NCBI GenBank assembly: GCA_037039685.1
Contig: JAWNGF010000002.1
Span: forward strand, 2,108,001-2,172,000
Source of the DNA: Ceratobasidium sp. AG-K
Lineage: Eukaryota > Basidiomycota > Agaricomycetes > Cantharellales > Ceratobasidiaceae
Length of the DNA: 64,000 nt
Direction of reading: 5' to 3'
Below the pieces are notes generated by a model. That model worked only from the letters and a program-made list of their open reading frames with translations, did no database searches and was not told the origin of the DNA. This document shows positions 1 through 9,645 of this stretch, one piece after another; the stretch's first letter is position 1, and each line of letters opens with the position of its first letter. The translations under genes were made by a program, and so were the position numbers.

Positions 1-42
1 AATTCAATTGGGCACTCAATGATATACTGAGTTTGTGTTTAG

Positions 43-642
43 GCCAACGATTTACTGCGAGCAGCCGGAGGGCCAACATTGCAACCCAAAGCTCCGACAC
101 ATACTCCCACGAAAAAGGAAAAGCAACAACTAAAGCATGAGCGTCTCCTACAACGTACGTATTTCTAGGGATTCGGCACATGGCTACTCGATTAACGGGC
201 GGCTATCAGGCCTGGCCTTGGGTACATCACCGTATTCCAAGTCCCACAATCGAAGGTTGAAGCGAAAGGGGAAAGCGGCATTATCCACAGACATGCAGTC
301 GGTTCAAAAGGCACTGGACACTCTCGCCGAGGGTCTCTTCCCGTCGAAGGCCCAACCCGGGTCGCAAACAGATGTTTCGGGTCGCCCAGTCAAACAACCA
401 ACGCCTGGGCTAATTGGGGAAGGAAAGGGTGTTACGTTGTCGAAGGGACAGCGCAAAAAAGCGCTGTAAGCAAAGACCTATGGTAGTCACGCTATATGCT
501 AATATTGAGGTGTAGGGAGCTTGAGCGCCTGCGGCAATCGGCTATAATACAAAGCACAGAGTACCGGAAGAACCCGTTTGACACAATCCGCAAGCATGCT
601 CAAAACTCTTTGCTTTCGCATGAAGGTTCGGAAAAGTCGTGA
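43..642 (+). CDS. SLX9: Ribosome biogenesis protein SLX9 (5' end outside window)
   Basis: Slx9 family, needed for 40S pre-rRNA processing and export in yeast. Exons 43-154, 210-465 and 516-642 join in frame. The first carries the basic stretch KKEKQQLKHERLLQR, the second SYSKSH-type NRRLKRKGK, and the last ELERLR...NPFDTIRKHAQNSLLSHE, which is the family's C-terminal signature. Introns 155-209 and 466-515 have GT..AG ends. An acceptor (TTTAG, ends 42) precedes the first exon, so the true start lies upstream of the window. The ATG at 137 is in another frame, inside the KHERLLQR codons, and is not the start. The next gene, cytochrome c, runs in the same direction. Confidence 0.85.
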
Positions 643-962
643 ACAGTTGGGGTGTTCTGTCGGTGGCGTGGTGGCGACGTCTTGTGGGAAATTTGTATAT
701 GTAACATTACTTTTTATATCTGTACATTATGGGTTGTGAGCTGGCCACCAGTCCCACGAGTTTAAAATTGCACGCGAGGCCGATATTTTAAATAAATGTA
801 AATATACAGCGTAATCACCGTTGCTCCTATTGGCTAGAATTGTATCCGACCCGGTACACTCCGGGATGACCCTTGAGTTCCCGTGCATCATAACTTGAGT
901 TTTCTCAGCGCCAGGTCTTCCCACTCTCTCAACCACCTCTCTCCACTTGTAATTTCTTCAAA
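643..962 (+). promoter_or_regulatory. Cytochrome c upstream region with inverted CCAAT box
   Basis: The 320 bp between SLX9 and the cytochrome c start hold AT-rich stretches (about 700-725 and 783-810) and an ATTGG (inverted CCAAT) at 829-833, roughly 130 bp upstream of the ATG. Respiratory genes of fungi are classic targets of the HAP/CCAAT complex, so this is a reasonable candidate site. That link is inferred; only the motif is seen. Confidence 0.4.
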
Positions 963-1400
963 ATGGGTTTCTCTGCAGGTGATGCTTCCAAGGGTGCCGG
1001 CCTCTTCAAGACTCGCTGCGCTCAATGCCATACCGTCGAGGCTGGTGGACCCCACAAGGTCGGACCCAACCTGCACGGTGCGTTGTATGCTGTCCGTTCC
1101 TGTATTCTTTGCTTACGCCTGTTGCCCCTTAGGTGTATTTGGTCGCAAGACCGGCCAGGCAGATGGGTTCTCGTACACTGCTGCCAACGTCAACAAGGGC
1201 ATTACCTGGGATGAGAACACTATGTTCGAGTACCTCGAGAACCCCAAGAAATACATTCCTGGTACTAAAATGGCGTTCGCGGGTCTTAAGAAGGACAAGG
1301 ACCGGAACGACCTCATCACTTATCTCAAAGCGGCGAGTATTGTATTTTGCTGACGATGTCGTCATTACTGATAGTGATATTACAGGAGACCTCCAAGTAG
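963..1400 (+). CDS. CYC1: Cytochrome c
   Basis: Mitochondrial intermembrane-space electron carrier between complex III and complex IV, and electron acceptor of D-lactate dehydrogenase. Exons 963-1077, 1133-1341 and 1386-1400 give 112 residues, the usual fungal size. Visible: start [12 protein letters not shown], heme-binding [27 protein letters not shown], and the Met ligand in PGTKMAFAG. The last exon holds only GAG ACC TCC AAG TAG; it joins in phase if the donor at 1342 (GTATTTTG) is used, ending ...LKAASIETSK. Reading through instead would end at 1353 with SIVFC, which fits less well. The C-terminal exon is the only uncertain part. Confidence 0.95.
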
Positions 1401-1652
1401 ACATCATTGTATATCATCACATCATTCTGTAGTCACCTACCTACCTGTAATCCATCCCCGTCTTTCTTGATCCCGCTCCCCACTCCATAAAACTCTGTTC
1501 GAGTATCCTTGCATTTATTATGATAATATAGGAACATAGAGCGCAGAACAGCATGAAAAGCGGTCAAGTGAACCAGCTGGCTATTTTTACTTTCCGAGCC
1601 ACGACCTCTCATGTTTGAACAGCGTATCATAAATTAAGACGCAACAATACTC

Positions 1653-2823
1653 TCATACAACTTCTTCCATCTCGAAGTCATCTTCATCTTCGTCAGAGTC
1701 GGGCGTGATCGTCGAGGGACCAGGCGCCGGTGCAGCATCAGGAGGGGGAAGCCCAAACTGTTGAGCATACGATGCTTGCAGTGACCACGTGTTTGTATGC
1801 GGTCCGGACTAACGAAATAAGAAACCTATAAACTAATCCCAGATGACATCATCCTCACCTTGTGTAGGACTGCTATTTCTTCAAGAGTCTCCTTGAGATA
1901 GTCAATAGGTTGTTTTGTTCGCTCCCTCAGAACCTTCATAGTCCAATGCGACTGAACCAAGAAGAGCTTGAATAACATGTCGAGAAGCTCGTTTTTGGGA
2001 ATACGAGCAGCACGCTCGAATTGGCCAGCGGGGGGTTTTGGTTTTTGTTTCTGCGTAGCATTAGTGCGTCCGAGGGAAAGTGTGCATTCGCTCGACTACT
2101 CACGACCAGATTGGTGAAATTGCCAAGATGTCCGGCTCCGCTGGCAATCTTCTTGATTTGGGCAGAGCCATCGTCAATCTGAATAAGCTGTCTCTTCGGA
2201 GCGTTGGCCTAGGTCAAGGCGCAGCTTCAGCTCAATAATACTCGCAAAGAAACTACATTGTACTCACTTCGCGGTTTCGCTCGTCGATATTTCGTGTCCA
2301 GCTTTGAGTCAGCGCAGGTTGAATATGCCATTGTTGGTCGATGGATGCCTCAAGGTCTATCACCAAGAACATCAACATTATCTCAGGTAGTTTTACGTCG
2401 TAGTCTTACGCATGTCGGGTTGGTTGGGAGATGTCTCGCTGATGACGAACATATTTTTCGGACGGACTGCTGTCGGCTCAAGCGTGAAAACCGCGCCTCT
2501 AAGGTTCTCTTTGAGACTGGGATCGTTGGCCAGTAATAACTGGATAACAGGAGGATCGGATCTCAAGTCAAGCTGGTTTAAGCCGGTTGAACTGAATGAG
2601 TGCAAGTTCCTCAGAATACTCACTCTTGATAGACCCGCAAAGTGGCAAGATGTTCGCCATCCTTGTCGATCCTCGTCCAAGTTTCCATAACCGTCTTTGG
2701 AACTTTGACTAGCCAGACAGTTCCGCTAACCCCGCGTATGACCAAATCCTCATTGGGGCCGTCGTCCTCAGAGTCCGAATCGTAGTCTGAATCTCGAGCG
2801 CGAGGAGCGTCGTCATAGTCCAT
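1653..2823 (-). CDS. TFG2: Transcription initiation factor TFIIF subunit beta (RAP30/Tfg2)
   Basis: Small TFIIF subunit, which binds RNA polymerase II and helps preinitiation complex assembly in the nucleus. The start ATG is at 2823-2821 (MDYDDAPRA), followed by an acidic stretch and the family's N-terminal motif VWLVKVPKTVMETW. The next exon joins as RVYQESDPPVIQLLLAND using an acceptor after CTTGAG, and ends in the MFVISET segment. The winged-helix domain follows (RIPKNELLDMLFKLF, then HWTMKVLRERTKQP and a YLKETLEEIAVLHK segment). The tail is acidic (SDEDEDDFEMEE). Several introns of about 50 nt interrupt it. It is tail-to-tail with cytochrome c (about 250 bp apart). Confidence 0.85.
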
Positions 2824-3257
2824 TTTTCCGGCCAAGGGTCGACAAAGTTACGAGGAGTTGGGTACAAAGGTCCCTGGATAATGAGCCGACGTGCACGCTC
2901 TCCTGACTATAGATTCGCCACAACCAAGTGACTTCTGTTGTGTGGTGGTTCGCGTTCATACACTTTGGATCACGTGGCAGTTCAGGAGACCCTGACAAAA
3001 GTCCCACCACGCCTGAGGGGTAAATCAGCTAGAATGAATGATCGTGTGCATTCTTTTGGCGAATAAGGGGAAAGACCCAACGCCCTTGTTGTGACCTCAT
3101 CCAAGCCCGGCGGCTATGGTTCCGGTGTTGCCAGGTCGGTTCTGAGCATGTGCATGCGTGACGGCCACGACTTGGGCTATACGGCGCGATACATTCAAGC
3201 TGGTAAGCGCGGCGATTGTTGCTACACCAACCAAAGTGATTAAACCGATCATATCAG
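2824..3257. other. Intergenic region TFIIF beta / small membrane protein
   Basis: Divergent spacer. It carries a CACGTG at about 2972 and short spurious ORFs. Part of it may hold 5' exons of the downstream gene: a stretch ending in CTG before a GTAAGC donor at about 3201 reads in frame into the exon at 3258, but I could not find its start codon. Confidence 0.3.
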
Positions 3258-3788
3258 GACACCGAGCTGCGCGAACTGTCCGGTCCCAGAAGGCCCGAAG
3301 GATATGAGGTACTCAGGATGGCAGAATTATCCAGCCCTTCCACCTCGGCTACCAACGCAACGCCCCCTGTCCGCAGCCAGTCTAACATGGCGCCTCCCAA
3401 AGTGCCCAAAGAAGGCCAATCTGGGAGTGTATCATGGACCGGGGAAGGAGGACCCAATGACTCTTACCCGGATGCGCATTCTCTCTCAATCGAGACACCC
3501 CCTTCACACCCGCCTCCGGTCCACACGGCACCTCCGTTTACAGGTCATGACGTTGAGAATGACATTATCAACGAGTATACATTCACATCAGATCCGCGTT
3601 TTCGCGATAGCACCCTAGTTTTCCCTCGCATATCCCAGAATTCGAATTCGTCGTCACCGCTCCGGGCTCCCCTCCGCCGCCTTTTCTTTCACTATCGTGT
3701 TGGCATATTTACTGTATTGGCCAGTCTTGTCGCTATTGGATTCTTGTTAGCAGCTGTTATTGGTAGTATTAAGATAAAAGACGATTAA
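3258..3788 (+). CDS. Small single-TM (tail-anchored) protein, function unknown
   Basis: I do not recognise the family. The exon is open from the acceptor CAG ending at 3257 and reads DTELRELSGPRRPEGYEVLR before the first in-frame Met at 3318. The protein may start there (156 aa) or in an upstream exon I could not fix. It is Ser/Pro-rich and polar for about 120 residues, then has a basic patch (LRAPLRRLFFHYR) and one hydrophobic segment (VGIFTVLASLVAIGFLLAAVIG) six residues from the end (SIKIKDD). That is the layout of a tail-anchored or single-pass membrane protein with a cytosolic N-terminus. Confidence 0.55.
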   Translation, partial: DTELRELSGPRRPEGYEVLRMAELSSPSTSATNATPPVRSQSNMAPPKVPKEGQSGSVSWTGEGGPNDSYPDAHSLSIETPPSHPPPVHTAPPFTGHDVENDIINEYTFTSDPRFRDSTLVFPRISQNSNSSSPLRAPLRRLFFHYRVGIFTVLASLVAIGFLLAAVIGSIKIKDD

Positions 3789-3929
3789 TAATTATAATTT
3801 CCTTTAAATCCGACGACGGCCGTACAGGCATAAAAACTACCAAGACATCTACGTGAAGTAGGTATATCGTATAAAGACATGCGCCATTTCTCGCTCAAGT
3901 CGCGATTTGCATTTTTATTTTTATGTTTG

Positions 3930-5394
3930 CTATGGGCCATCGGCTTCATCGCTCTCGCCGTCGCCATCCTCCTCACCGTCATCATCAATTCCTTCCGGTG
4001 CTAGCCCAGTTCCACCATCCCAGACCCTCTCCCAGGGAGAATCGCCTCCGGGATCGCCCGCGCGTAGTTCTTGGACTCGGGCCACTAATTCCTGTCTAGT
4101 CGCAAGCAGTTCCTTGAGGTGATCGATTGCTATATAATGTTCATGAGATGAATCGGCGGATATAGGGACATCACGTACTCTTGACAAGAACCACGCTCTC
4201 GCTCCGAGGACCAGCTCGACCATCCAACCGTTCTCCATCGGCTGCGGAAACCCGACCGCGGGATCTCCGCCGGCGCCGCCCTTCACCATCTGCCACATGT
4301 TCGGCTTCATCGGCCTCTGCTGCAGCTATGGCGAGACGCAAGCTCGGAACCTGCTCGCACAGCAATGCGTAGCCATGGCGGATTGTTGCCCGACGCTTGA
4401 AACACAGTTAGTAATGCCATCAATGTTCCATTAACATGCGGTATACCTTTTGTTCGGAGAAGATATGATTCCTCTTTTTTTGATCCTTCGTCAATAGCTT
4501 TGGCTTCTCCCTAGCCAAGCCTGACCCCTCACCGCTCACGTTCAGCACGCTCCGGCCCCGAGCCAGCTTGGCACCAGTGTCCTCCGAATCGTGATACGCT
4601 TTCACGGTCTCCGCTAATTGAAGACCTAGCGTCGAAGCGGTGACCGTATTGGAGCTCGAAGCAGAAGCGGAGGTCGAAATAGATGTCGAAGCAGAAGAAC
4701 GACGACGGACATTAGTGGTTGGTTGTGGCCGGTCAGTCGCGGGAGATGGAAAATTCACGGGATGAAGGCTCAAAAATTGTGAGCTGGTGGATGAAGATGG
4801 CCCATGGAGGGGTTGAGACGTGTGCGTGACCAAAGGGGGAAAGTTGTTTGTCGAATTCGGCGGCCCTGATGCCGACAAATATGAAGCAGGTTGTGAGCTA
4901 TCGGTAGCAGATCCAGGCGTCGGGGTAGAAGGAGATGATGAACCCGACGCCCATCGGTGCGCGCCCTGTAAATAACTGCCCGGGTTCCTAAAAGTCGCGC
5001 CCTGGTGCGATGAAGAATCAAACCGAAGTCCGGTGGACGTGGCTTGAGCTGATGCTGCCCATTCCTCCCGACTCTGACGATCGCTCGATGTCCGGCTCGG
5101 CGCTGGCCGTTCGCCCGGGCGCAAGTGAGCATATTGTTCGAGAGTATGAGAAGGTTCAGACTGCAGGGACATGAGGGCGGATGTTGCCGAGTGGAGGTGT
5201 TCCTTTCCTTGAGCGACGGGAATGGTTGAATGGGCGTAGGTCGGGGAGTACATGCCCCAGGCCGTTGCATCGCCAGCTCTAGGATCATTGGATTGGTAAA
5301 CGTATCCAGCATAGGCATTCGGATTGACTCGAGGATCCATAGCAATGAACAAGGGAGAATACTCGACGTACTCGTGCTGACCAAGAAGAGTCAT
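3930..5394 (-). CDS. bHLH transcription factor (INO4-like)
   Basis: Long Ser/Thr/Pro-rich N-terminus (about 310 residues, with a run of SAST/SISTSAS) and a C-terminal bHLH domain spread over three exons. The basic region is TKDQKKRNHIFSEQKRR; helix 1 reads ATIRHGYALLCEQVPSL; helix 2 is SVVLVKSAIDHLKELL, continuing into a leucine-bearing coil ATRQELVARVQELR. The exon junctions (donor GTATAC near 4445, acceptor at about 4396; donor GTACGT near 4177) are canonical and join these parts in frame. The loop is unusually long and charged (AEADEAEHVADGEGRRRRRSR). The tail is acidic. Likely starts are the ATG at 5394 or at 5340 (MDPRVNPNAY). Ino4/Ino2-type factors bind CANNTG sites of lipid genes; targets here are unknown. 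Confidence 0.75.
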
Positions 5395-8300
5395 TGGGCA
5401 ATGAAAGTCGAGGCTGGGTGAGGTCGTTCGATGTTCTTCGGTTGTTGGTCTAAATAATGTCGGGTCGTTTACGGTGACTGGAAATTCTTGGGAAGAAGAA
5501 AGTTGAGAGTAGGGGTTCAGTGCGACGAGCAGGTGATTTCGACTGGCCAAATAAGGCAGGACCCTCTGATCAGATCCAATCAGCTGTTGCTCTCAAACAG
5601 GTGCCTGCAACACATCCAGCCACTCACGATTGGAACTACATACGGAGTTTACCCGTTACAACATCGGCTACGCAATGTATCGCGCTCCATTATCGCCGCT
5701 AAATACTCACATGAGCTCACTCGTCGCCTCGCAAGTTGCTGGCGTGTGTGTGACAGTCGCTGGTGCCATGGCATACCTGCAACCTCGCCATCTTTGGAAG
5801 ATACCCTCCACATGCAGTCGTTCGAGCTGGCCCAGACCTATCTATACTGGGCGGAAATAGGCTCTGCTAGCAGCGCACTTTCTTCCAATGATCCGCGATC
5901 TCCTACGGTTCCGGCTACTCTGGTTTCCTGGTCCGGGTGTACACAAAAGCTCTGCAACTTGCAGTCGAGCATTAGTTGAAGTCGTCGGATTCGCTTATAT
6001 ACTAGATATGCTTGTGCAATAGATCCCGACCCTCTATAGCGCCATAGTCGGCTTTTGTGTTTCAGACAGTCCCTAGCCATATTAGAGCGGCACATTCCGT
6101 ATATGTCAGTCGTTAAGTGTATGGATTATGGTATGCTAATGCTCAAATTACTTGCTCGTTTCCCAGCGACCATCTCTGGACGGTATAGTACCCTCCAATC
6201 GGGAGGACTGCCCGCTCGATCGTATCGTCATTCCACACTTGATGGGCCTGGGGAATGAAGCACTTCAAATCAAATCTGTTGTCCGTAATTAAGAAGATAA
6301 TTGTATGTTTCCGGTCGCAACACTTTGTTTAGCATTCTGGCTATGCCCTCGTGTGAACACCCAACGTGTACAAAGGTTCTTTCGATGCTAACACGCAGCC
6401 AAACATTATGAGCACGCCTGCTGGGACCGTCCGTGAGAGCTCACATTTTCCTCTTACGCTCTTTTGGTGAGCCGGTGATGTGACTAGTGAACCGTCGGCA
6501 ACACATGACTGCAGTAAGGATCCCGGATCTTCGCGATGAGACGCGAGGAAACCGGCCAACCTACCGAAGCAAGCACTAATAAATCTCAGCACAGTCACCC
6601 CCGGAGGCCCTATTGTATGCGCCCTTCATTGCGATACGCCGACTGATCAAAAAGGGTTGCTTCTCTGACCCATGTGGCTGATAGCATTCAAATGAATAGT
6701 TCGTGGGACAGTTTGACTGGGAGCGCGTGGAAGGCCCCCAGATCCGTTGGTCTCAACCGCCAGGTGCCACAAACAATTCGGCATTTCGTCATTTTACCCT
6801 ATTACTAGCTCCGAGTCAGTTGAGTAGAATCACAGGTTATGGTGTGATGCTTTCTCTCGTATTTCCATTGCAATTCGTACCCCGTTTGCAAGCTCATCCG
6901 GACGACCTCCAGCGCCCATCCAAGGGCTCAGTCACCCATCCTTTCATCCCGGCAAACAACGTGGATCATCTCTGTTTCTAGAAACGAGTCGCTCATAGGT
7001 ACGACAGTTGCTGGACAGGAGTCGTGGTCATTGTTTGGCGGGCACGCTGACTCTTGACAACCCACAGTAGTTTTCTGGATTGAATCGGTGCAGCCGAAAG
7101 TCAATTTGATTATTGCCGCATCTAGTTGTATACTTTTTCGGCATGGCGGTCGATTGATTCGTTTAGTATTCGGATACAGTTAAGCCAGGGTAGAATAGCT
7201 TTATTTGATTGATTTGAGGCCCACATGCTGCAGCTGCCACACAGCCAACGGCAGTGCAGTTCATACGCCTCAATGTCCGATGAGACAAGCTTGGGGATTG
7301 ACTTTTACCGAGGGATGTGGAGTGAAGGGACGTGTCATTGTTGGGTGCGACGCAGATCCTGCACTCGCCTGCACAATAGGCTTGGCTTGGTGGATTTGTT
7401 GCGAGTTTCAGCTCGCGCCCAACGTATATGCTCCACCCTCGTTGTGCAATGTTGGCCCTCCCAGGTGCATTCAGTGCTATCCACTGTCTGATGCCTGCTA
7501 TGCCAAACCCCGTTGGAAATGTACATGCCTCCAAAGGAGCGTCAACCCTGCATTCTTCAGGTTTAGGTATGGCGTCCCACAGACGTGTTAAAGGTTGAGT
7601 ATCGCACCAATGGAACCTACGGTTCATATTAAGATTGATGGCGTGGTCTAAAAACGTCCAGCCCTCTCAAGATCTCAACCTCTGAAAGAAGTAAACCTTG
7701 GCAAACACTTCTTAGTGCTCGGTCGGACCGACTCCCGTTGGAGCCAATAGATCATGGAGAAGCTAATCTAAACAACTGATTGATCAACTCAATCCACCGG
7801 ATGGGCTCTCGCTCGTCAGAGGAATTACTAGTTTGTAGCCGTCGGCCTTGGCTAGAATAGGCGTCAAGGACACATGGGAACCGAGGGATCTGCGGCAATG
7901 AAATCTGGACCAACCGAAGGTCTTCGACATCAAATATATGGGTGACTAAGACCGGCGGTTGATCGAGAGAGGAGTTTGTCCGAGTTTGAGCTGAGTCGTG
8001 AGATACTTGGTCGCAAAACTAGTATAGGTATATACCCAACGTACTTTGTCAACACGTGCTGTCTCCGATTTCCCCCCAGATTCTAGTGGAAAGGTCTTGA
8101 AACGTAATCGAGATCCCGGGGACAATTGAAAGAGACGCGCTACTCAAACAGTAGGTTTTCCGCAGCAGAAATTTGGGCTATCAAGCGTGGGTGGCCACCT
8201 GGATCAGAAACCTCATAAAGTTCTCATGATGCGCCTCTGGGGAACGCCCCACTGCAGTTTATGGCCAAGTGCGGCAACGCGTACCGCTTGGATTAAACTA

Positions 8301-8629
8301 AATGCTTAAGTTGGAGCCAACGTTTCGAGCTTTCAGACCGTGTAGTCCCGGTTGGCGCCGTAGGTTATCGGGTGCGGTACGCGAGCTCCACTGTAGGATG
8401 CAAAATATTTTGACTTCATTGTAGTTCATCAACGATGGAGCGTTCCCAAGTTGAAACAACACCGGGAGCGACTAATTCACGTGTTCTCTACTCATCGCTC
8501 GCCCCTCGAGTCGTCAAATGCGAACTCACGAAGATCGCTGAGAGACACGGTGCGTAGCGCTGAGGAGTGGGTCGCGTTGAGAACAACTCTGTCGTGGAAT
8601 AGGGTTAGGGGGAATGGGACATGATAATA
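5395..8629. other. 3.2 kb gene-poor region upstream of the bHLH gene
   Basis: Apart from one doubtful ORF (7163-7627) I find no coding exons, repeats, transposon ends or RNA genes here. Reading frames are short on both strands and lack family motifs. It may be a long regulatory upstream region of the bHLH gene, or degenerate sequence. A G-rich stretch GGGTTAGGGGGAATGGG at 8602-8618 lies just past the DUF2237 stop codon. Confidence 0.4.
7163..7627 (-). CDS. Doubtful ORF, 154 aa, cysteine-rich
   Basis: A single uninterrupted frame from a true ATG (7627-7625) with about ten cysteines and no recognisable domain, signal peptide or membrane segment. The complementary strand is also open through most of it (7205-7591). 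No intron signals or homologous motif support it. It is the longest ATG-initiated frame in a 3.2 kb gap, so it is listed, but chance is a good explanation. Confidence 0.12.
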   Translation of the reverse strand: MNRRFHWCDTQPLTRLWDAIPKPEECRVDAPLEACTFPTGFGIAGIRQWIALNAPGRANIAQRGWSIYVGRELKLATNPPSQAYCAGECRICVAPNNDTSLHSTSLGKSQSPSLSHRTLRRMNCTAVGCVAAAACGPQINQIKLFYPGLTVSEY

Positions 8630-9368
8630 TCAAAGCGTTACACACTTTGGTACGGCATTGCGGCTAATGTCTCCTGCTCGATAAGCGAGTAATGCTTCTT
8701 TCCAGCGAGCCACGCAAAGGCACCAGCGGCACCCTTCAGTCAAACCAGGGAATACCGGTGGATGGGGCGTGGAAAGGTCGTTCCCTCGAGACACGGAATA
8801 ACCGAGGAATGAACTAGTTAGGAAGGAAACGGGTGCATCCACGGTCACACGACTTAATTTGCATACAAAGGAGAGATGAACTTGCTCTGTGACGACGCCG
8901 GCGATGGTATGTTCTCCACGATCGGATGCATCTAGAAAGGCAAGTTCAAGAACGGGGGTAAAAATGAGAACGAACGGCGCATATACCAGCCCGACAGTAG
9001 CCATCTCTGAATACTTCTTAGCCAGATATTCAGGCCAGATTTGAAAACCAACCTGAAGTACCCCTACATGTCACTGTCAATTTTTTCTCGCTATCTGGAA
9101 GGAGTAGACAACGTACCGTCATGGGATCAGTGGAGAACCTCTGCAAGGCCCCGCCGAGAACTAGGAGTTTGTTAGTGAGTTATACTAGCGCGATTGTATG
9201 CGGGGCGCTACCATTGAGAGGCTGGGAGATGCTCGAAACGTCCTCGACCGAAGCAGCAGTCATAGCGGTCGCTTTCAAATGCCGGTTCTGCTGAAAGAAT
9301 GTAGTTAAGGCACTTGCCCTTGGAAGGAAATATGATGGCTGAAGTGATCGCAACACAAGACCTCGCAT
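8630..9368 (-). CDS. DUF2237 family protein
   Basis: Conserved small protein of unknown function, found in bacteria and fungi. Six exons: 9368-9212, 9160-9117, 9063-9053, 9006-8987, 8931-8854 and 8784-8630. Joined, they read LNVLGGALQRFSTDPMTGYF then RDGYCRADASDRGEHTIAGVVTEQ, and end RNDLSTPHPPVFPGL, CRWCLCVARWKEALLA. These match the family core (N-LGG, DPxTGxxRDGxC, GNDLSTPxP, WCLCAxRWxEA). Exons 3 and 4 are microexons of 11 and 20 nt; without them the DPMTGYFRDGYC motif is lost. Introns are 46-69 nt. The intron 8785-8853 is the least certain: its acceptor CGAG replaces part of the usual SRGND. The N-terminus (about 45 residues, basic and Ser-rich) could be a mitochondrial presequence. Divergent from the HSP40 gene. 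Confidence 0.85.
8987..9006 (-). other. 20-nt microexon of the DUF2237 gene
   Basis: Encodes the end of Arg and then DGYCRA (with the first base of Asp). Bounded by TATTCAG and GTATAT; flanking introns are 46 and 55 nt. Confidence 0.8.
9053..9063 (-). other. 11-nt microexon of the DUF2237 gene
   Basis: Sequence GGGTACTTCAG on the minus strand, between the acceptor CATGTAG and the donor GTTGGT. It encodes Gly-Tyr-Phe plus two bases of Arg in the DPMTGYFRDGYC motif. Flanking introns are 53 and 46 nt. Confidence 0.8.
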
Positions 9369-9645
9369 ACAGTACGTCGCCGTCGACTTGCAAATATAGC
9401 TGTGACATCATCCTGGCTGGACTTGCCACGTGATAGCTCATTTAAGGTGTATTCGAAAAAAAGACTTGCCACGTGATGATTATCTAAATCTGACAGACTC
9501 TACTCGTAGATTCTCGAATAGCCTCGGCGCTTGGCGAATTTGCCAGGCGTTCACTCCACTGCTGCATATAAGCCGGCCCGCTACGTCAAGTTGATCATAC
9601 AACTTTACACCCCCCGTATTCCTTCCACCTGACCTATCACTCAGC
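9369..9645. promoter_or_regulatory. Bidirectional promoter DUF2237 / HSP40
   Basis: 277 bp separate two divergent ATGs. It holds a perfect 15-bp direct repeat (GACTTGCCACGTGAT at 9420-9434 and 9463-9477), each copy with a CACGTG E-box. TTCTCGAA at 9511-9518 fits a heat-shock element core (TTCnnGAA), expected upstream of an HSP40. A TATA-like CATATAA lies at about 9566, roughly 80 bp before the HSP40 ATG. Motifs are seen; their use is inferred. Confidence 0.6.
9420..9477. repeat. Two 15-bp direct repeats with CACGTG
   Basis: Copies at 9420-9434 and 9463-9477 are identical, 43 bp apart (start to start), about four helical turns, so both would face the same side of the DNA. Confidence 0.85.

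Noticed and set aside
137..469. 110-codon frame with ATG at 137
   Set aside because: The ATG and first codons lie in another frame of SLX9 exon 1 and in an intron; only the 3' part (210-465) is true coding sequence.
883..1353. 156-codon frame over cytochrome c
   Set aside because: It crosses the first intron of cytochrome c in frame with exon 2 only; the N-terminal part is not protein-like.
8602..8618. TTAGGG-like G-rich stretch
   Set aside because: A single unit, not an array; not telomeric. At most a weak quadruplex.
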